NCBI GenBank assembly: GCA_033558025.1
Contig: JAUCEF010000003.1
Location: 3,250,001 to 3,314,000 of the forward strand
Origin: Phytophthora sp. 'mugwort'
Lineage: Eukaryota; Oomycota; Peronosporomycetes; Peronosporales; Peronosporaceae
Direction: 5' to 3'
DNA: 64,000 bases
Below the pieces are notes generated by a model. It ran no database searches and was not told the origin of the DNA. It saw nothing but the letters and a program-made list of their open reading frames with translations. The translations under genes were made by a program, and so were the position numbers. Below are positions 41,040 to 52,774 of this stretch, piece by piece. The first letter of the stretch is position 1, and each line of letters opens with the position of its first letter.

Positions 41040-42138
41040 TCGTCGATAAGAATCAATATATTTGTTTCTTACTGGAAAAAGCAATCTTTGTTAAGATTTG
41101 AAGTCCGTAGCCGCAGTGCTGATAGAGATTGACGCCTACTTTCTCGTTTTTCTTCGTACATTCCACCAAGGCCATACTCAATGTTCGCAACGGGTTTTGT
41201 CGGAAAGCCAGCGGCGCCTGTCGTGTAAGCCAACGTTTAAATAAAGAGAAACCGACTTCTATCGGATTCAGCTGAGGGGAGTAAGGTGGTAGGAAAAACA
41301 GAAGGCTACCGCGAAAGTGGACAAGATCTTCGAGCTCCTTGTACTGATTTCTTGCATTGTCCAGGATGACTATGGATCTACAAAAAAAAAAATAAGAAAA
41401 TCAACGTTCAATAACAGTTTTATCCTTTCCATAGCACAATAAATTCGTTCTACCTGGGGAGCAGCCAAGGATTAACATAAGGCGCAATTTTGCTGCGAAA
41501 GACGTCGTGAAAGGCAACTCTGTCAAAGTGCCTGTGATAGACTCCTAAGAAAAAAACCCAGTCATCAAAAGCAGACAAAACGGATAGGCGCTCCCCTCGA
41601 CTGAAGGGTAGCGATACAATTGCTGGCGTGCCTCGACGCGACCAGGCATAGTTTCGTAGCGCATCTCGACCGTCTTTAGAAGTTTAATCAATAAAAACTA
41701 ACTGATCGAGTCCACTGTAAAATGGACGTAGGTTTTGATAGAATGCTTCTACTTCAGCTGGCGCCATTTCACGTGCACACTTTGTAAGTAGTTTTCTGGT
41801 AATTTGGAGGTCAAACTTAAGCAAACGACACGGTGTTGGAGTAGAGTAGTTGAGTGTGGTGCCGAGCTTTTCCTTCACTGCCTCTTGCAATTCCTCTAAG
41901 TAAAAACACGGATGAACACGAATGTAAGCTTCTACAAACTCAACAGCCTCGTGAGGCCATCTAGCCGACTTATTCTTACTATCCACACGCAGCACGTTTC
42001 CTTGGATTTAAGGAGACCATGCCAGCGCTCAATAGACCGAATAGACACACCTAATACACGAGCCACTAGCGCCAGACTAATGTCGTACATATAAACAAGC
42101 ACTATCGCCCGCCAACGCAAGTCTGTTGAGACCGTCAT
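41040..42138 (-). pseudogene. Tc1/mariner-like transposase with one intron
   Basis: From ATG 42138: an HTH region (LALVARVLGVSIRSIERW), a one-base deletion near 42000, then HEAVEFVEAYIRVHPCFYLEEL and the first catalytic Asp in LVFID. The next codon is TAA (41684-41686) where Glu would be usual, followed by TSKDGRD. Exon 1 runs to 41454. An intron with GTAGAA..TTTGTAG ends spans 41378-41453 (76 bp), and exon 2 continues with SIVILDNARNQ (second Asp) and FLPPYSPQLNPIEVGFSLFK (acidic third residue). Only one frameshift and one nonsense change are obvious. Confidence 0.75.
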
Positions 42139-42431
42139 GGCGAGCTCGCCGCTAATTGCGAAATGACATCATCTGGACATCTCACTTGAGGCGGAGTTAC
42201 GGCGTACTTAGCAACGAATGGCGGATATCAAATCGCCAAACCGCACTTAACTTGATAATTATATGGCAACTCGGTCTCGTCGCGTGGCATCACGAGCCTA
42301 AAGCTACTCTACTTAATGGGTACACACGATTAGGGTTATTTTAATTCAGGCGGAATTAGCCCGCTGCTCGCCAAAACAGAAGCAAGGCACAATAAATATT
42401 TTTCTTACTCTTGCCCAGTGCTCGCCAACTG

Positions 42432-43270
42432 GTTTTATTTAATAAGACCAAGCCTATGCTGTATACTGGTTGGTGAAACTCCACAGATTCATAAACGAAT
42501 TATTTACACGCTGACCCTATAGTGAGATCAAGTGTCCGATGCTGAGACTGTGTTAAAAAAAAAAAAAACTGAAATTGCCATATGGTTTGTTCTGGCAGCT
42601 TGGGGCATCCTCAAAGCAGCGCTAAGCGCATGAGCAGCAACGGTAATCGCCGCCGCGCTCCCGCGAACGTTCTTCCAAATTGGCAGCGACGGTATCGGAG
42701 CGGTACGGAGATTTGAGAACGTCGGAGACGCAAGGCTGAGCAACTGTACTCAAGCTGGAGGGTATCCTGCGCATCAAGCAGCGATCCATTGACGAGCTCT
42801 ACAACGATATGACGGGACCTGCCAACTTGACTGCGTATCCTGGGTAAAGGGTCCCCAGGAAAGACGGTGAATAGACTGGCTGTGCCTTCGAGATATGCCT
42901 CGCTCCCGCCACACCATCATGGCGATCATGCGACTGACTACTAAAATACACACAGTGACCGTAGTGGAAAGTGTCCCCAACGGCTGTCCCCAAGCGCTGT
43001 CACATATTTACAAAACCGAGCCGTCAATAACATCCGATTTTACCAATCTACTCAGCTCACTACTCTCTTAACTATCCAATATACTCGCAATAATCTGTCT
43101 AAAAATAGCTGTAAATACTCTTCTAGTCATGTCAAACGATGGACGAAACCCCCAAGCATGGCTACCTCAAGTCAATTGACGCTTCGTTTTGGAGGTCGTT
43201 GCGTGCGCCCCAGCGCCTGCTTCAGCCCGATCTACCCCCCCCACCATCATGCTCACAAATGAATCTGCAA
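42432..43270. other. Intergenic before the mitochondrial carrier
   Basis: No supported gene. An A homopolymer lies at about 42555-42568. Confidence 0.4.
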
Positions 43271-43290
43271 AGCTCATTCCTGTTTTCACG
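43271..43290 (+). promoter_or_regulatory. Oomycete initiator (Inr)-like element
   Basis: AGCTCATTCCTGTTTTCACG contains GCTCATTCC, a close match to the oomycete Inr core, about 50-70 bases upstream of the carrier ATG at 43340. Confidence 0.6.
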
Positions 43291-43339
43291 CGCTCGAAGC
43301 TTCATCTCCTGCCTCCAAGTCGCCTTTTAACCTCTGCGA

Positions 43340-44370
43340 ATGACGTCCACCTTCACGCTCCGCCATCTCCCTCCACTCAAAGTGCGTTCGCTACCTTCTC
43401 GTGAGGCTGCATCCGCTCCCAAGACGCTTCAGACCCCAACTGTAATTCCACTCCACCTGAAACTCGCTGTGGGCGGCATGGCCGGCGCCGTCGGGATGGT
43501 CACGACCTTCCCCATGGACATCGTCAAGACCCACCTCCAGGGCCAGACGCGCACCGGTGGTCGTATGATGTTCTCGGGTCCTCTGCAATGCTTTAAGCAC
43601 ATTGTGGCCACCGATGGACTCTGTGGGTTGTATCGTGGTCTTGCTCCTACGCTCATGGGCGTGCTGCCCGAGAAGGCCATCAAGCTTGCTGTCAACGAGC
43701 AGCTCCGAGAACAGTTCGCTGATGCTGACGGGAATCTGTCGTTAGCGAAGCAAGCGCTGGCCGGTGCAGGCGCCGGATGTGCGCAGTTCATCATCACCAA
43801 CCCCGTAACAGCTTGATTCTTACCCGTTTCTTGGAAATTCTCGAGCAGTTTGACTTACTGAAAGAAAACGCTTTGGTTTGAATTGTTTAGGTTGAAATCG
43901 TCAAGATCCGATTGCAGATGCAGACGTCACTCCCGGTGGTAGAACGGCAGACGGCGTTGGAGATCGTAAAGAATTTGGGGATTCGGGGAGTGTACAAGGG
44001 GGCGGGAGTGTGCTTCATGCGCGACGTGCCGTACGCTGTCCTCTTCTTCCCGTCCTACGCTTCGATTCGTGACACGTGGGCGAACAAGAGCACGGGCAAG
44101 AACTCAGTGCTGTCCATTGTAGCGGCGGGAGCTGTGGCGGGTGCTGGCGCTGCTGCGATTTGTACCCCAGCAGATGTGATCAAGACACGACTGCAGATGA
44201 AGGGATCTCCCTACACTGGCATGATCGACTGCGTCCGGAAGGTCGTGTCTGCTAACGGTCCCAAGGCTTTGATGAAAGGTGCGGGCCCACGGATGATGGT
44301 GCAAGCGCCACTGTTTGGCATCACTCTCGTGGCATTCGAGCTGCAAAAGAAGTACATGGAGTCTCTCTAG
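43340..44370 (+). CDS. Mitochondrial carrier family (SLC25) protein, two exons
   Basis: Exons 43340-43804 and 43891-44370, joined across an 86-bp intron with GTAACA..TTTAG ends, encode 314 residues. Three tandem carrier repeats are visible, each with the Px(D/E)xx(K/R) signature: PMDIVKTHLQG (about residue 58), PVEIVKIRLQMQ spanning the splice junction (about residue 155), and PADVIKTRLQMKG (about residue 245). Each is followed by G-rich helices such as GGMAGAVGMV, GAGAGCAQF and GAVAGAGAA. The N-terminus (MTSTFTLRHLPPLKVRS) is basic. Such carriers exchange metabolites across the inner mitochondrial membrane. The overall sequence resembles glutamate/aspartate-type carriers, but the substrate is inferred weakly. 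Confidence 0.92.
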
Positions 44371-44825
44371 ATTCGATGTTAGATTTTTTATATAGTACTC
44401 GAGTCGGTAGTCCATATACTGTCGCCAACTCTTCGGGTAATGAGCATCGTGCTCGCCCTAGGACAATTGTGCTCAATTCGTCGAGTGTCCACGGGCTTCA
44501 AAACGTTTTATAATGAGCGTGAACGAATAGCTTTGCACATTGCAAGAAGGACAGTGCAATTAGCAACGCTGTAGATCTGGTTTTAGCGGATCGAAGGATA
44601 CGAGAGACGTAGCACTAGACCGTTATGTTTAAGGCAGCATTTAAGTTACATGCCAAACCTATTTAGAAGGCTGTGAATGACATCGCACGCGAGAACCTTA
44701 TCCAGTTCCTCGTTCTTTGTAGCCAGCTTTAGTCGGTAGGTAGTCATACCTTGAATCGTCTCGGAGGTTCAGAGATTGATACAAGTAACCAGCGATTTAA
44801 CCTTTAAGGGGGCTAGCCAAAGAGT

Positions 44826-46485
44826 ATGACCCTTAAGGTGTCCGTTACTCCGACGCAGCAGTCTATCCAGCCCACAAGCCCAGCTCATGCTTCTCAAACA
44901 GGATACAGCACGAGATGTCGAGACCGCTGTACGCGTCGCCGCCAAAGCGCTACCTCGAGCTACAAAGCCGGGAAATGGGACGTCTCCATTCTTGGCATTT
45001 CGATTGTCATCGGCGGACAGTATTTCGGTTGGAATGCGTGAATCTCCGCTGGTCTCTGGAGCTTTCTCATCGCTTACGTCCTCATTGGGACAGCATACAT
45101 CACACTGTGCTGCTGTACGGCCGAAATCACCGGCGCTTTGCCGTTTGCGGGTGGTGCTTACGGCCTCGCGCGTTGTACCCTTGGATTCTATCCTGCGTTC
45201 ATCATTGGCTGTTGTGAAGCTCTCGAGTACATTGCGTACGTCTCGACCGCAACAATAGCAATTATTGATCTTATTCTCGACATTGTACCAGAAATGAAGC
45301 CATTTCGTCCAATCTTGTGGGGTCTCTTCTACTTGAGTGCGTTAGTAGTCCACATCAAAGGCAGTCGAGCGTTCTGGCTCTTGAATTTATTGCTAGGTAT
45401 TATCTCGTTATTGATTGTCATTCTCTACTGTCTCGGTTCCCTCTTGTTTGTGAGCTTTACAAAATACGTCGTTGATTCTGACTTGAAATTTGTAAATGGA
45501 TTTCAGGGTTTTATGAAGTGTCTTCCTCTTGCCGCCTGGTGGAGTTGAAGTCCTACCAATGGCCAGTGATCCGATCGAACAAGCCAAGCGCAATGTCCCT
45601 CTCGTTCAAGTCGGGTGCGTCCTGACACTTTTTATTACTGGAGTCTTTGTGTAATAAAAAGCGTCAGGACGCAGTGTCGCTCCCACCTGGGCTTGCATCT
45701 CTTCCAACTGAATTGGTTCCTTTTGGCAATGGTTTCATGCTGTTTTTCAAAATTCCACGCCATACTGCGACAGTGCTCTCACTACCCGCAACTTGTGCTA
45801 CTGCATTTGGCTTCATGTGGTGCTAGGGCAAACTTATTGTGGCAATGGCGACTTCCAAACTGTTGCCATCGTTTCTAAGCAAAACCACGACACAGCATGG
45901 AACCCCCTACGCAGCTCTTATTGAATGCTGGAATGAGCGTGAGCTACGCCCTATGGCTCATCGAGTACTGCGCTCCATCTATCAGGCAATATCTCTTTAA
46001 CATTTGCATGCTCTCAGCCTTCATGTCGTACACGGGTCAGTGCATCGGTTACATGTCCCTCAAGCACAACTACCGGAACATTAAGAGCTCCGAAATCCAT
46101 TCGGGTTGTGGGGGCCTTGTACTCGACGACAGTTTGAGTGCTTAGTATCGTCGGAATTGTGGCATTTCAAGGGAATGACAGCATTGAGACCTTCGTCTTC
46201 TTAACAATCGTTGCTCTGTTGACGTTCTTCTACTTTGCGTACGCGCAGAAGCGTCAGACGTTCTCCCCCCAAGAGAATCGTGTGATGCTGGTCGCTCACA
46301 TGACAAAATTCAACATCAAGAAGGTCGCAGTAGCGCGACGCCACAAGCTGCAAGCTACAAGTACCACCAACAGCAGTCACTATACGGGAGGAAGCGGCGA
46401 GGCTCTAGCAGGAACGCGAGCGAACCAAAACACGACATGGAAGATCTGTAAAATCGACCCGAAGCGCGAGAACACTGGAGGATAG
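44826..46485 (+). pseudogene. APC-superfamily permease, dead tandem duplicate
   Basis: Closely parallels the intact permease at 46841: SILGISIVIGGQYFGWN, LPFAGGAYGLARCTLGFYPAF, CCEALEYIAYVST, GFMKCLPLAAW, and a C-terminus with RQTFSPQENRVMLVAHMTKF. A TGA at about 45040 follows FGWNA, frameshifts occur near 45540 and later, and an inverted duplication at 45616-45673 introduces stops. It is a tandem copy that has lost function while its neighbour stayed intact. Confidence 0.88.
45616..45673. repeat. 23-bp snap-back inverted duplication inside the permease pseudogene
   Basis: TGCGTCCTGACACTTTTTATTAC (arm 45616-45638) recurs as its reverse complement at 45651-45673 with one mismatch and a 12-base loop. 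The intact paralogue has no such inverted copy at the equivalent place (about 47664-47720). Confidence 0.85.
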
Positions 46486-46840
46486 TAGATTAATAGAGCT
46501 TTACACGTACATTACCACGGTGTTGACGGTCAACAAAGAAACTGTTTGGCTTAACGAAGTTTGAAGCATTTGCTTGTTGTCCCGACAAGCAGGAGGGACA
46601 ACAGGGAAACGCTAAAGATCCATAGTGGTGATCCTCAAGTGCTCAAACGGCTTCTTCATGCCATAAGAGCTGGTACCTTGGATGGAATGTATACCTAACA
46701 CCTGGAAATCGAAATGTGACCGGGCTCCTGTCGTCCTCGGGAGTTTCAAGGTGTGGAAATAGCCTTCCTGAATTTAAATCTTATCGCAAAACCCATTTCG
46801 GAAGTCCAGACTCACTCGCACTGCGTACCGCAACATCGGG

Positions 46841-48517
46841 ATGAAAGTCTTCAATATCCGGCATAAATTCAGGAGACTGACGCTCGTTCAGCCACTGGCG
46901 CCGCCGTCGAGCCAAATTCTGTCAAGTGGAGAGAAAGAATCAACACCTCGAACTCCTCAAGCCGCTTCTGGACCATCAGCTGACAAGGCAACCAAGTACA
47001 GCCACGGAAAACTGGACATTTTCACACTCGGGATCACCATTGTGATAGGTGGACAGTATTTCTGCTGGAACGAAGGCATCAACGCTGGAATCTACAGTTT
47101 TCTCATCGGATATTTCCTTATTGCCACCGCATACGGCACACTTTGCAGCTGTACCGCTGAAATCGCAGGTGCGCTGCCATTTGCTGGAGGTTCGTATGGT
47201 TTAGCACGATGCACGCTGGGGTTTTATCCCGCGTTCATGATCGGGTGCTGCGAAGCTCTTGAGTACATCGCGTACGTCTCGACGTCAACAATCTCGTTTG
47301 TTGACCTCATTGTTGATGCCATTCCTTCCTTAGAACCGCTGTCGCCATTGCTATGGGCGCTCTTTTATGTCAGCGCACTTGCCATTCAGATCAAAGGAGG
47401 TCGCGTCTTCTGGATCTTTAATCTCGGCATCGGTATCATCTCTTTCGTACTCGTTCTGATCTACTGCTTCGGGTCGTTCGCATTCGTAAATTTCGGGAAA
47501 TACGCCACGGATCCAAATTTCGAGTTTGTTGACGGTTTTCACGGATTCATGAAAGCTCTTCCACTAGCTGCGTGGTTCTTCGTTGGCGTAGAAGCCCTCA
47601 GCTTATCAAGCGACCAGGTTGACCAGCCCAAGAAAATCGTCCCGAAAGCTCAAGTCTCGTGTGTCCTGACACTGTTTGTTACTGGTCTGGCAGTGCTTTT
47701 TGTGACGGCGGCGCTCCCACCAGGTCTGGCGACGCTACCAAGTGAGCTTGTCCCATTCAACAGGGGATTTACTCTTATATTTAACATTTCACGTGAAGTC
47801 GCTACCATTTTATCACTGCCAGCTGCGTATGCCACGGCTTTCGGATTTATGTGGTGCTACGGCAAACTCATCGTCGCTATGGCGATGTCCCGCCTTTTGC
47901 CTACGTTTTTATCCAAGACTTCAAAGGAGAATGAGACGCCTTATGGTGCGCTCCTGGCTGGATCTGCAGCCAGTTATGCGCTGTGTCTCGTCTCGTACTT
48001 TATCCCTGCGGTCGGTAAACATTTGTTCAAGATCTGTATTTCTTCTGCCTTTATGTCGTACATCGGCCAGTGCATCGGCTATATTTCGCTTAAACGCAAC
48101 TACCGCAACATCAAGAGCTCCGAGTTCCAGAGTCCATGGGGAATTGCGGGTCCTTTATATTCGGTGATGGTCTGGGTCTTTTGCATCGTCGGAGTCGTAG
48201 CGTTTCAAGACAATGGAGGCGTGGAGATTATTGCGCTCTCTATCACGGTAGTGCTTTTGACGCTGTTCTACTTTGGATATTCTCGCAAGCGTCAGACTTT
48301 TTCAGCTGCGGAGAATCGTGTCATGTTGGTGGCCCACGTGACGAAATTTAACTTGAAAAAAATCGCTGCAAGCCGACGAGTGAGACTGCACAAGACAAGC
48401 AGCAACAGTAAGCGCACCGGCGGACGGGGAACAGACACGTCCCAAACGGAGAGCGGCAGGCTGGTACTCAGGTCAGCCAAGTCGGGCATGCACTCTGGCA
48501 CGACCACAGCTCGGTAG
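46841..48517 (+). CDS. APC-superfamily amino acid/ethanolamine permease-like transporter (intact)
   Basis: Single-exon gene of 558 residues with about 12 membrane segments, usual for the amino acid-polyamine-organocation superfamily. The cytoplasmic N-tail (about 1-55) is followed by TLGITIVIGGQYFCWNEGINAG (first helix, with the unwound GG region where substrate binds), then TAEIAGALPFAGGSYGLAR (about residues 105-125), FHGFMKALPLAAWFFVGVEALSL (helix 6 region) and later GFMWCYGKLIVAMAMSRLLP. The long basic C-tail (about 490-558) is cytoplasmic. The pattern is close to ethanolamine permease-like members, but the substrate is not certain. An initiator-like ACTCACTCGCACTGC is about 30 bases upstream. 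Confidence 0.9.
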   Translation: MKVFNIRHKFRRLTLVQPLAPPSSQILSSGEKESTPRTPQAASGPSADKATKYSHGKLDIFTLGITIVIGGQYFCWNEGINAGIYSFLIGYFLIATAYGTLCSCTAEIAGALPFAGGSYGLARCTLGFYPAFMIGCCEALEYIAYVSTSTISFVDLIVDAIPSLEPLSPLLWALFYVSALAIQIKGGRVFWIFNLGIGIISFVLVLIYCFGSFAFVNFGKYATDPNFEFVDGFHGFMKALPLAAWFFVGVEALSLSSDQVDQPKKIVPKAQVSCVLTLFVTGLAVLFVTAALPPGLATLPSELVPFNRGFTLIFNISREVATILSLPAAYATAFGFMWCYGKLIVAMAMSRLLPTFLSKTSKENETPYGALLAGSAASYALCLVSYFIPAVGKHLFKICISSAFMSYIGQCIGYISLKRNYRNIKSSEFQSPWGIAGPLYSVMVWVFCIVGVVAFQDNGGVEIIALSITVVLLTLFYFGYSRKRQTFSAAENRVMLVAHVTKFNLKKIAASRRVRLHKTSSNSKRTGGRGTDTSQTESGRLVLRSAKSGMHSGTTTAR

Positions 48518-48851
48518 CAGCAAACGAGGTTAAAGTCATCTCCATGCTCGTCTGCTAATATTTACAGAAGAGCGTTGGCCATTGTTGACTCGAGAAGTAG
48601 TCATCATCCTGACCATCACTGCGGCGAAGTACAAGTCTGGTAAATGGGATTTTTTCATGCTTCGAGCCACTGCTGTGGGGGGTCTTGTTACCAGGGTTTG
48701 GTAGTAGAATGGTTTTCCTTCACTTAATCATATTACTAGCTGGGATGCCATTTTCACTTACTAAACGTATTGATATTACGCATTGGAGGCATCGCAAATA
48801 TGATATTACTTATTGGATCTACTAACAGTAGATTTAGACTACTAAAATAGT

Positions 48852-49677
48852 CTACCAAAGCTTGCGCTTACACTCCTCCATGCGCTCAATCTCTTGGCGG
48901 TCGTGTTCAAGTATAAGCTGTCGCTGGGCTCTCTCATGGCTTGTACGTATGCGCAGGGGGCACATGACGAAAGATCCTGTGAAAAAAACTCTTTCCTGAA
49001 AGGCTGTGGACGAGCTGCGGCCCAGCCAGACTCGCGTAAGCATACAACGGTTGCAAATGGAAGCTCGCCAGTGTCAGCCAATTAGCGGCGGACGTCAATG
49101 CACTGGCAAATAACGGCTCCACATTCCAAACTCGTCGGCCATTAGGCAAGACCATTGCCAGCTTGCCTAGTACTGCAGTACGCTCGTCCGCGTCGGTGTT
49201 TGATGCTTCGCAACTTCTGCCCCTCCACTCCATTCGCGAGCCACTTGTCCATTAGTGCATCTGCTTCTTCATGCAGAGTCGACTCGGCCAAGCGCTGCTC
49301 CGTTTGTTGGGATACCTCTTCGCCTCGGAGAAGTTCATTTCGCATTCAGACGCATCAAATACCTCATCATCCAGAGAGGCCGAGGTTGGTCCATCTTAAT
49401 CATCGTCGTGAGTGCTAGTGTCGTAATTTCGCCGGTAGGCCTCACGGTGCTCCATGTATAACAGTGCTCTTGTGTCTTCCATGGCCTTATCTGTATCGGC
49501 CTCAGAGTAGTCTGGAATCTGAAGATAATTTTTGGCGGGTCGCTTCATCCTGGGATCAAGCCGCAACGCCATTCCCATCTGCACAGACGGCTTAGTCAGT
49601 CTAAAAGCTATTTGATGGAGAGTTCTGCCGATACAGCGGTGCCCCAGCTCGGATATCTTGTTATATTTTAACTCCAC
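48852..49677 (-). pseudogene. hAT-type transposase C-terminal remnant
   Basis: On the minus strand, a 5' part (49677-49396) carries MALRLDPRMKRPAKNYL, and a 3' part (49043-48852) carries SSSTAFQERVFFTGSFVM and RIRTSHERAQRQLILEHDR, resembling the hAT C-terminal dimerisation region. The middle is frame-shifted and stop-ridden. It is different in sequence from the BED-type hAT at the left of the window. Confidence 0.6.
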
Positions 49678-49689
49678 ACGTGGAAAGTG

Positions 49690-50260
49690 GTCTCATTTGT
49701 GTCCTCATCCCTCGGCCCATTAAGCTGATGAGCGGCAATTTTAAACGAGTTCATGCGAGCAGAGGCAACCCTTAGCAGCGTATACAACGTGAAGGATAGC
49801 ATGTTGGCCGCCTGGGACTCCTGTTAAACAATGACCGTAGCCCGCACGCGCTACGTGAAGCGCTTCCCGCGGGGCTTGTTAGTTCAGATGCACAAAGAGT
49901 AAGTGAGATTGATATCTTATCTACCCGCACTACTTTTCCCTCCTGCTGCGCCACCCAAATCGCCCGGCTCCTGTTTACTAAACCGCACGACCGCAATCTT
50001 CCGATCCGCAAGCTCGCGAATCACAGTCCGGCGAAGCCGAACGTACCCATGTTCACGGCTTGCACACCGGCCCCTTTCAACAATCACCCATCGCGAGGTT
50101 GCCCGCGTAAACCGCCCCCACGGCTCACCGTGCATCGCTTACGACCTTGCAATCTTTAAGATCCTCCGCGCAAAAATGGTCCCACGGCTCATCGTCCCCC
50201 ATATGCGCCCTTTCGCTCTTGTACCCTATAGTGCCGCAACACCACGTCTTATCGCATATC
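49690..50260 (-). other. Probable 3' flank or LTR of the minus-strand Copia remnant
   Basis: Directly downstream of the Copia RNase H end. No gene. It could be the 3' LTR, but no second copy is present in the window for comparison and the boundaries are not defined. Confidence 0.3.
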
Positions 50261-52745
50261 CTATGCACTCTCGTCGACTTGATTAAGCCCGGCTAGCTCC
50301 TTGAGCTCCTCCAGCCTTGGCGCAGTCACAACTTTCGTCATCAAGTCGGCCGGCATCTGGTTACTCTCCAAGTACTCCGGTGCCAGCACTCCGCCTTCGT
50401 GTACGAACCCACGCACGAACTTGATTCGAACAACGATGTGTTTTGCCTTTGAAGAGACCTCTTCTCCTTGCAGCTGCTTCAGAGCCGCTCGATTGTCAAT
50501 CAATAGACTCATGGGGCCTTGCAGGCTATCCCCAAATCATTTAGTAAATCTCGCACTCCCAGTAGCTCTGCGACCACTACCGATGCCGCAGTGAACTTAC
50601 CTTCCATCGTTGAGGTAGCCACACCGCCCTGCTTTCGCGCGAACCACGACACAGGCATTCCCGCCACTGTGACCCAGCCACCTGTCACTGATTTCCGATC
50701 TGCCATGTCCGCAGCAAAATCAGCATCACTGTAGCCTACCAGCTGTATCGTCTCTTTCGGAGATTCACATCGTTCATACGCAAGTGCAACATCTTGTTTC
50801 CCTGCAAGTACCGTGCTATTCTCTTAGCCAGTCTCCAGTCGCTCAGTGTCGGACAGTGAGTCCTCCTTGACGCTCTGTGAACAGCATATGCGATGTCGGG
50901 TCGCGTGCAGCGCGCCAGCCAGAGTAGACTCTTTACTAGGGATTGGAATCGGTGCACATTTATTTAACTCGGCGCGCAACTCTTCGACAACTCCCGATTT
51001 CCTTCCAAATTTTCGTTCGTCTCTTCTCCAATCGGGGTTCGTACCCCGCGTGCGTCCTCAAGTCCCATATCAGCGAGCAGTTCCCGAATGTCTCTTGGTC
51101 AAGGTCGTAGCCGAGATTTTGATCTTACGTTGTGCGCTTCCCCAGGAACTAGTGCGCAAGTCCCAAGTCTTTCACAGACAAGCAGTCGATTCCTCGAAAT
51201 CTGACCCACTAGTCCTTTGGCCGTAGATGTAACGAGCAGATCATCAACGTACACGCTGACTACCACTAGTTTACCCCCCACGCTTCCAATACACGTACAT
51301 GTCCGTCAGGCATTGACGGTACCCCAAGGACTCCAGGCGCTTATGCAGAAGCTCGCTCCACAAGCGTCCCGCCTGTTTCAACCCATAGAGTGCCCTCCGC
51401 GACTCCAATGCCAGCTCGCTTTTGTCACTCTTTCCCAGGTCCTGCTGAAGTTCGTCTGCTACTCCATCCCTTGTGGGATGTGTAAGATAATGCGCAGCTC
51501 TGGTTCCTTTTCTGCCTTCACATAGGCATTTAGTATGTCCCCATGTCTGGCGGGCACACACAACTTACGCGCCAACACCAGTATCAACTTGACACTGGAC
51601 ATCTCCATGGCGACGGCGAAGGTGCGGTTGTAGTCCTTGCATTACACCTGTTCGTTTCCACATGCCACCAGTCGTGCCTTAAAGCGTTCAAATTCGCCAT
51701 TTGCGTTTCGCTTAGTTTTGAAAACCCATTTTGCGTGTAGGCTATGAGCTCCCGCAGCCAGCGTCACTACAGCCCAAACCTTGGTCTCCTCCAAAGCCGC
51801 TATCTCTTCTCCCATGGCTCTCTGCCAGTCGTCCTTCTTGGCTCTCTTCCTCGCTTCACCGTAGTTCCGCGGGTCCGTCTCGTGTACGTGGTTCACCACG
51901 TCACACACAACCACTTCTCCTTCCTCGGGAACAGAACCACTATCTTGATACTCTTCAGGCGGGGGTTCAGGGCCCGCACCCTGACGTACAGACCTAGTGA
52001 CTGACCTGTCTCTAGTCCAGCCGGACTTTTTCTTATGCTTTCCCGTTCCAGTACCGGTCTCAGATGTATCCGCGCCCGCATTCCCTACCGACGAGCCATC
52101 ACCGTCCGATTTCTCCTCATCGTCGAGGTATTGCCTTTGAACAAGGATGTTTGCTCCTAGCCGAGCGTCTCGAGGTTTTTCACGTGTTGCGTAGTGATGA
52201 CAACCCGGTCCTTGGGCAGGTATACTCTCTCTTATCCCAGCGTTGTGTGATTTGAGGAGTGGTACTACTACTTCGTCTGGCAATTTCACCGTCGATTTGT
52301 AATCCAGTCGTATTCCTGCTGGTGTCATAAAGTCGGTATCCAGTATCAGGTCAACACCCGCAGGATGTGACATAACCCAGACTTCAAACCCATAGACAAT
52401 ATTCCAGCCGAGTGTAACTTTAACCACTGCCCTCGTCGTCGTAGGCACTTTGCCTTTATCAATCCCTTGCACATTGATCTGTAAATCAGTGCTGGCGTGC
52501 CGCTTCAATCGCAGCCGCCGCGCGAAAGATTCACATATAGCTGAGACGTTTGCCCCAGTATCGAGTAGAATCTTCGTCGTCGTTTACCGCACCCATCACT
52601 AGAGCTCGCATACGAACTCGGCGATCGAATGTTTGTGCCGACCACCAGCCCATGCGCTCTCAGGGGCGCAGCTTCACTATTACTACACTACCATCGACTT
52701 TTCCTCGTCGCCGGACATCTACTTCCGCACTCATAACAACTCGGT
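50261..52745 (-). pseudogene. Retropepsin fused in frame to a Copia reverse transcriptase/RNase H
   Basis: Minus-strand retroelement. The retropepsin active-site segment TGANVSAICESF is near 52550, followed by one open frame of 288 residues (52508-51642) containing the protease end (VDLILDTDFMTPAGI), an acidic Ser/Thr linker, and the Copia RT start (WQRAMGEEIAALEE, then AKWVFKTKRN and FKARLVACG). RT continues in broken frames: LYGLKQAGRLWSELL (about 51340), the YVDDLLVT catalytic box (about 51250), LLWLARCTRPDIAYAV (about 50920), and RNase H at 50706-50261 with a degraded catalytic region. No integrase lies between protease and RT. Confidence 0.75.
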
Positions 52746-52774
52746 AATTTTCCTCTGGACCGCTGAGTTCAACA

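Larger units (their letters stand above)
39406..42431 (-). mobile_element. Tc1/mariner-like element with 21-bp perfect inverted ends
   Basis: CAGTTGGCGAGCACTGGGCAA at 39406-39426 matches the reverse complement at 42411-42431 exactly, and similarity continues (a TTATTGTGCCTT block follows at both ends). Further copies of the GCGAGCA core lie at 39361 and near 42366. The flanks do not show a clean TA duplication, so the true ends may differ. Inside are a minus-strand transposase and plus-strand open stretches. Confidence 0.65.

Noticed and set aside
43139..43330. Upstream open frame before the mitochondrial carrier
   Set aside because: Not in frame with the carrier, lies over the initiator-like element and has no recognisable domain.
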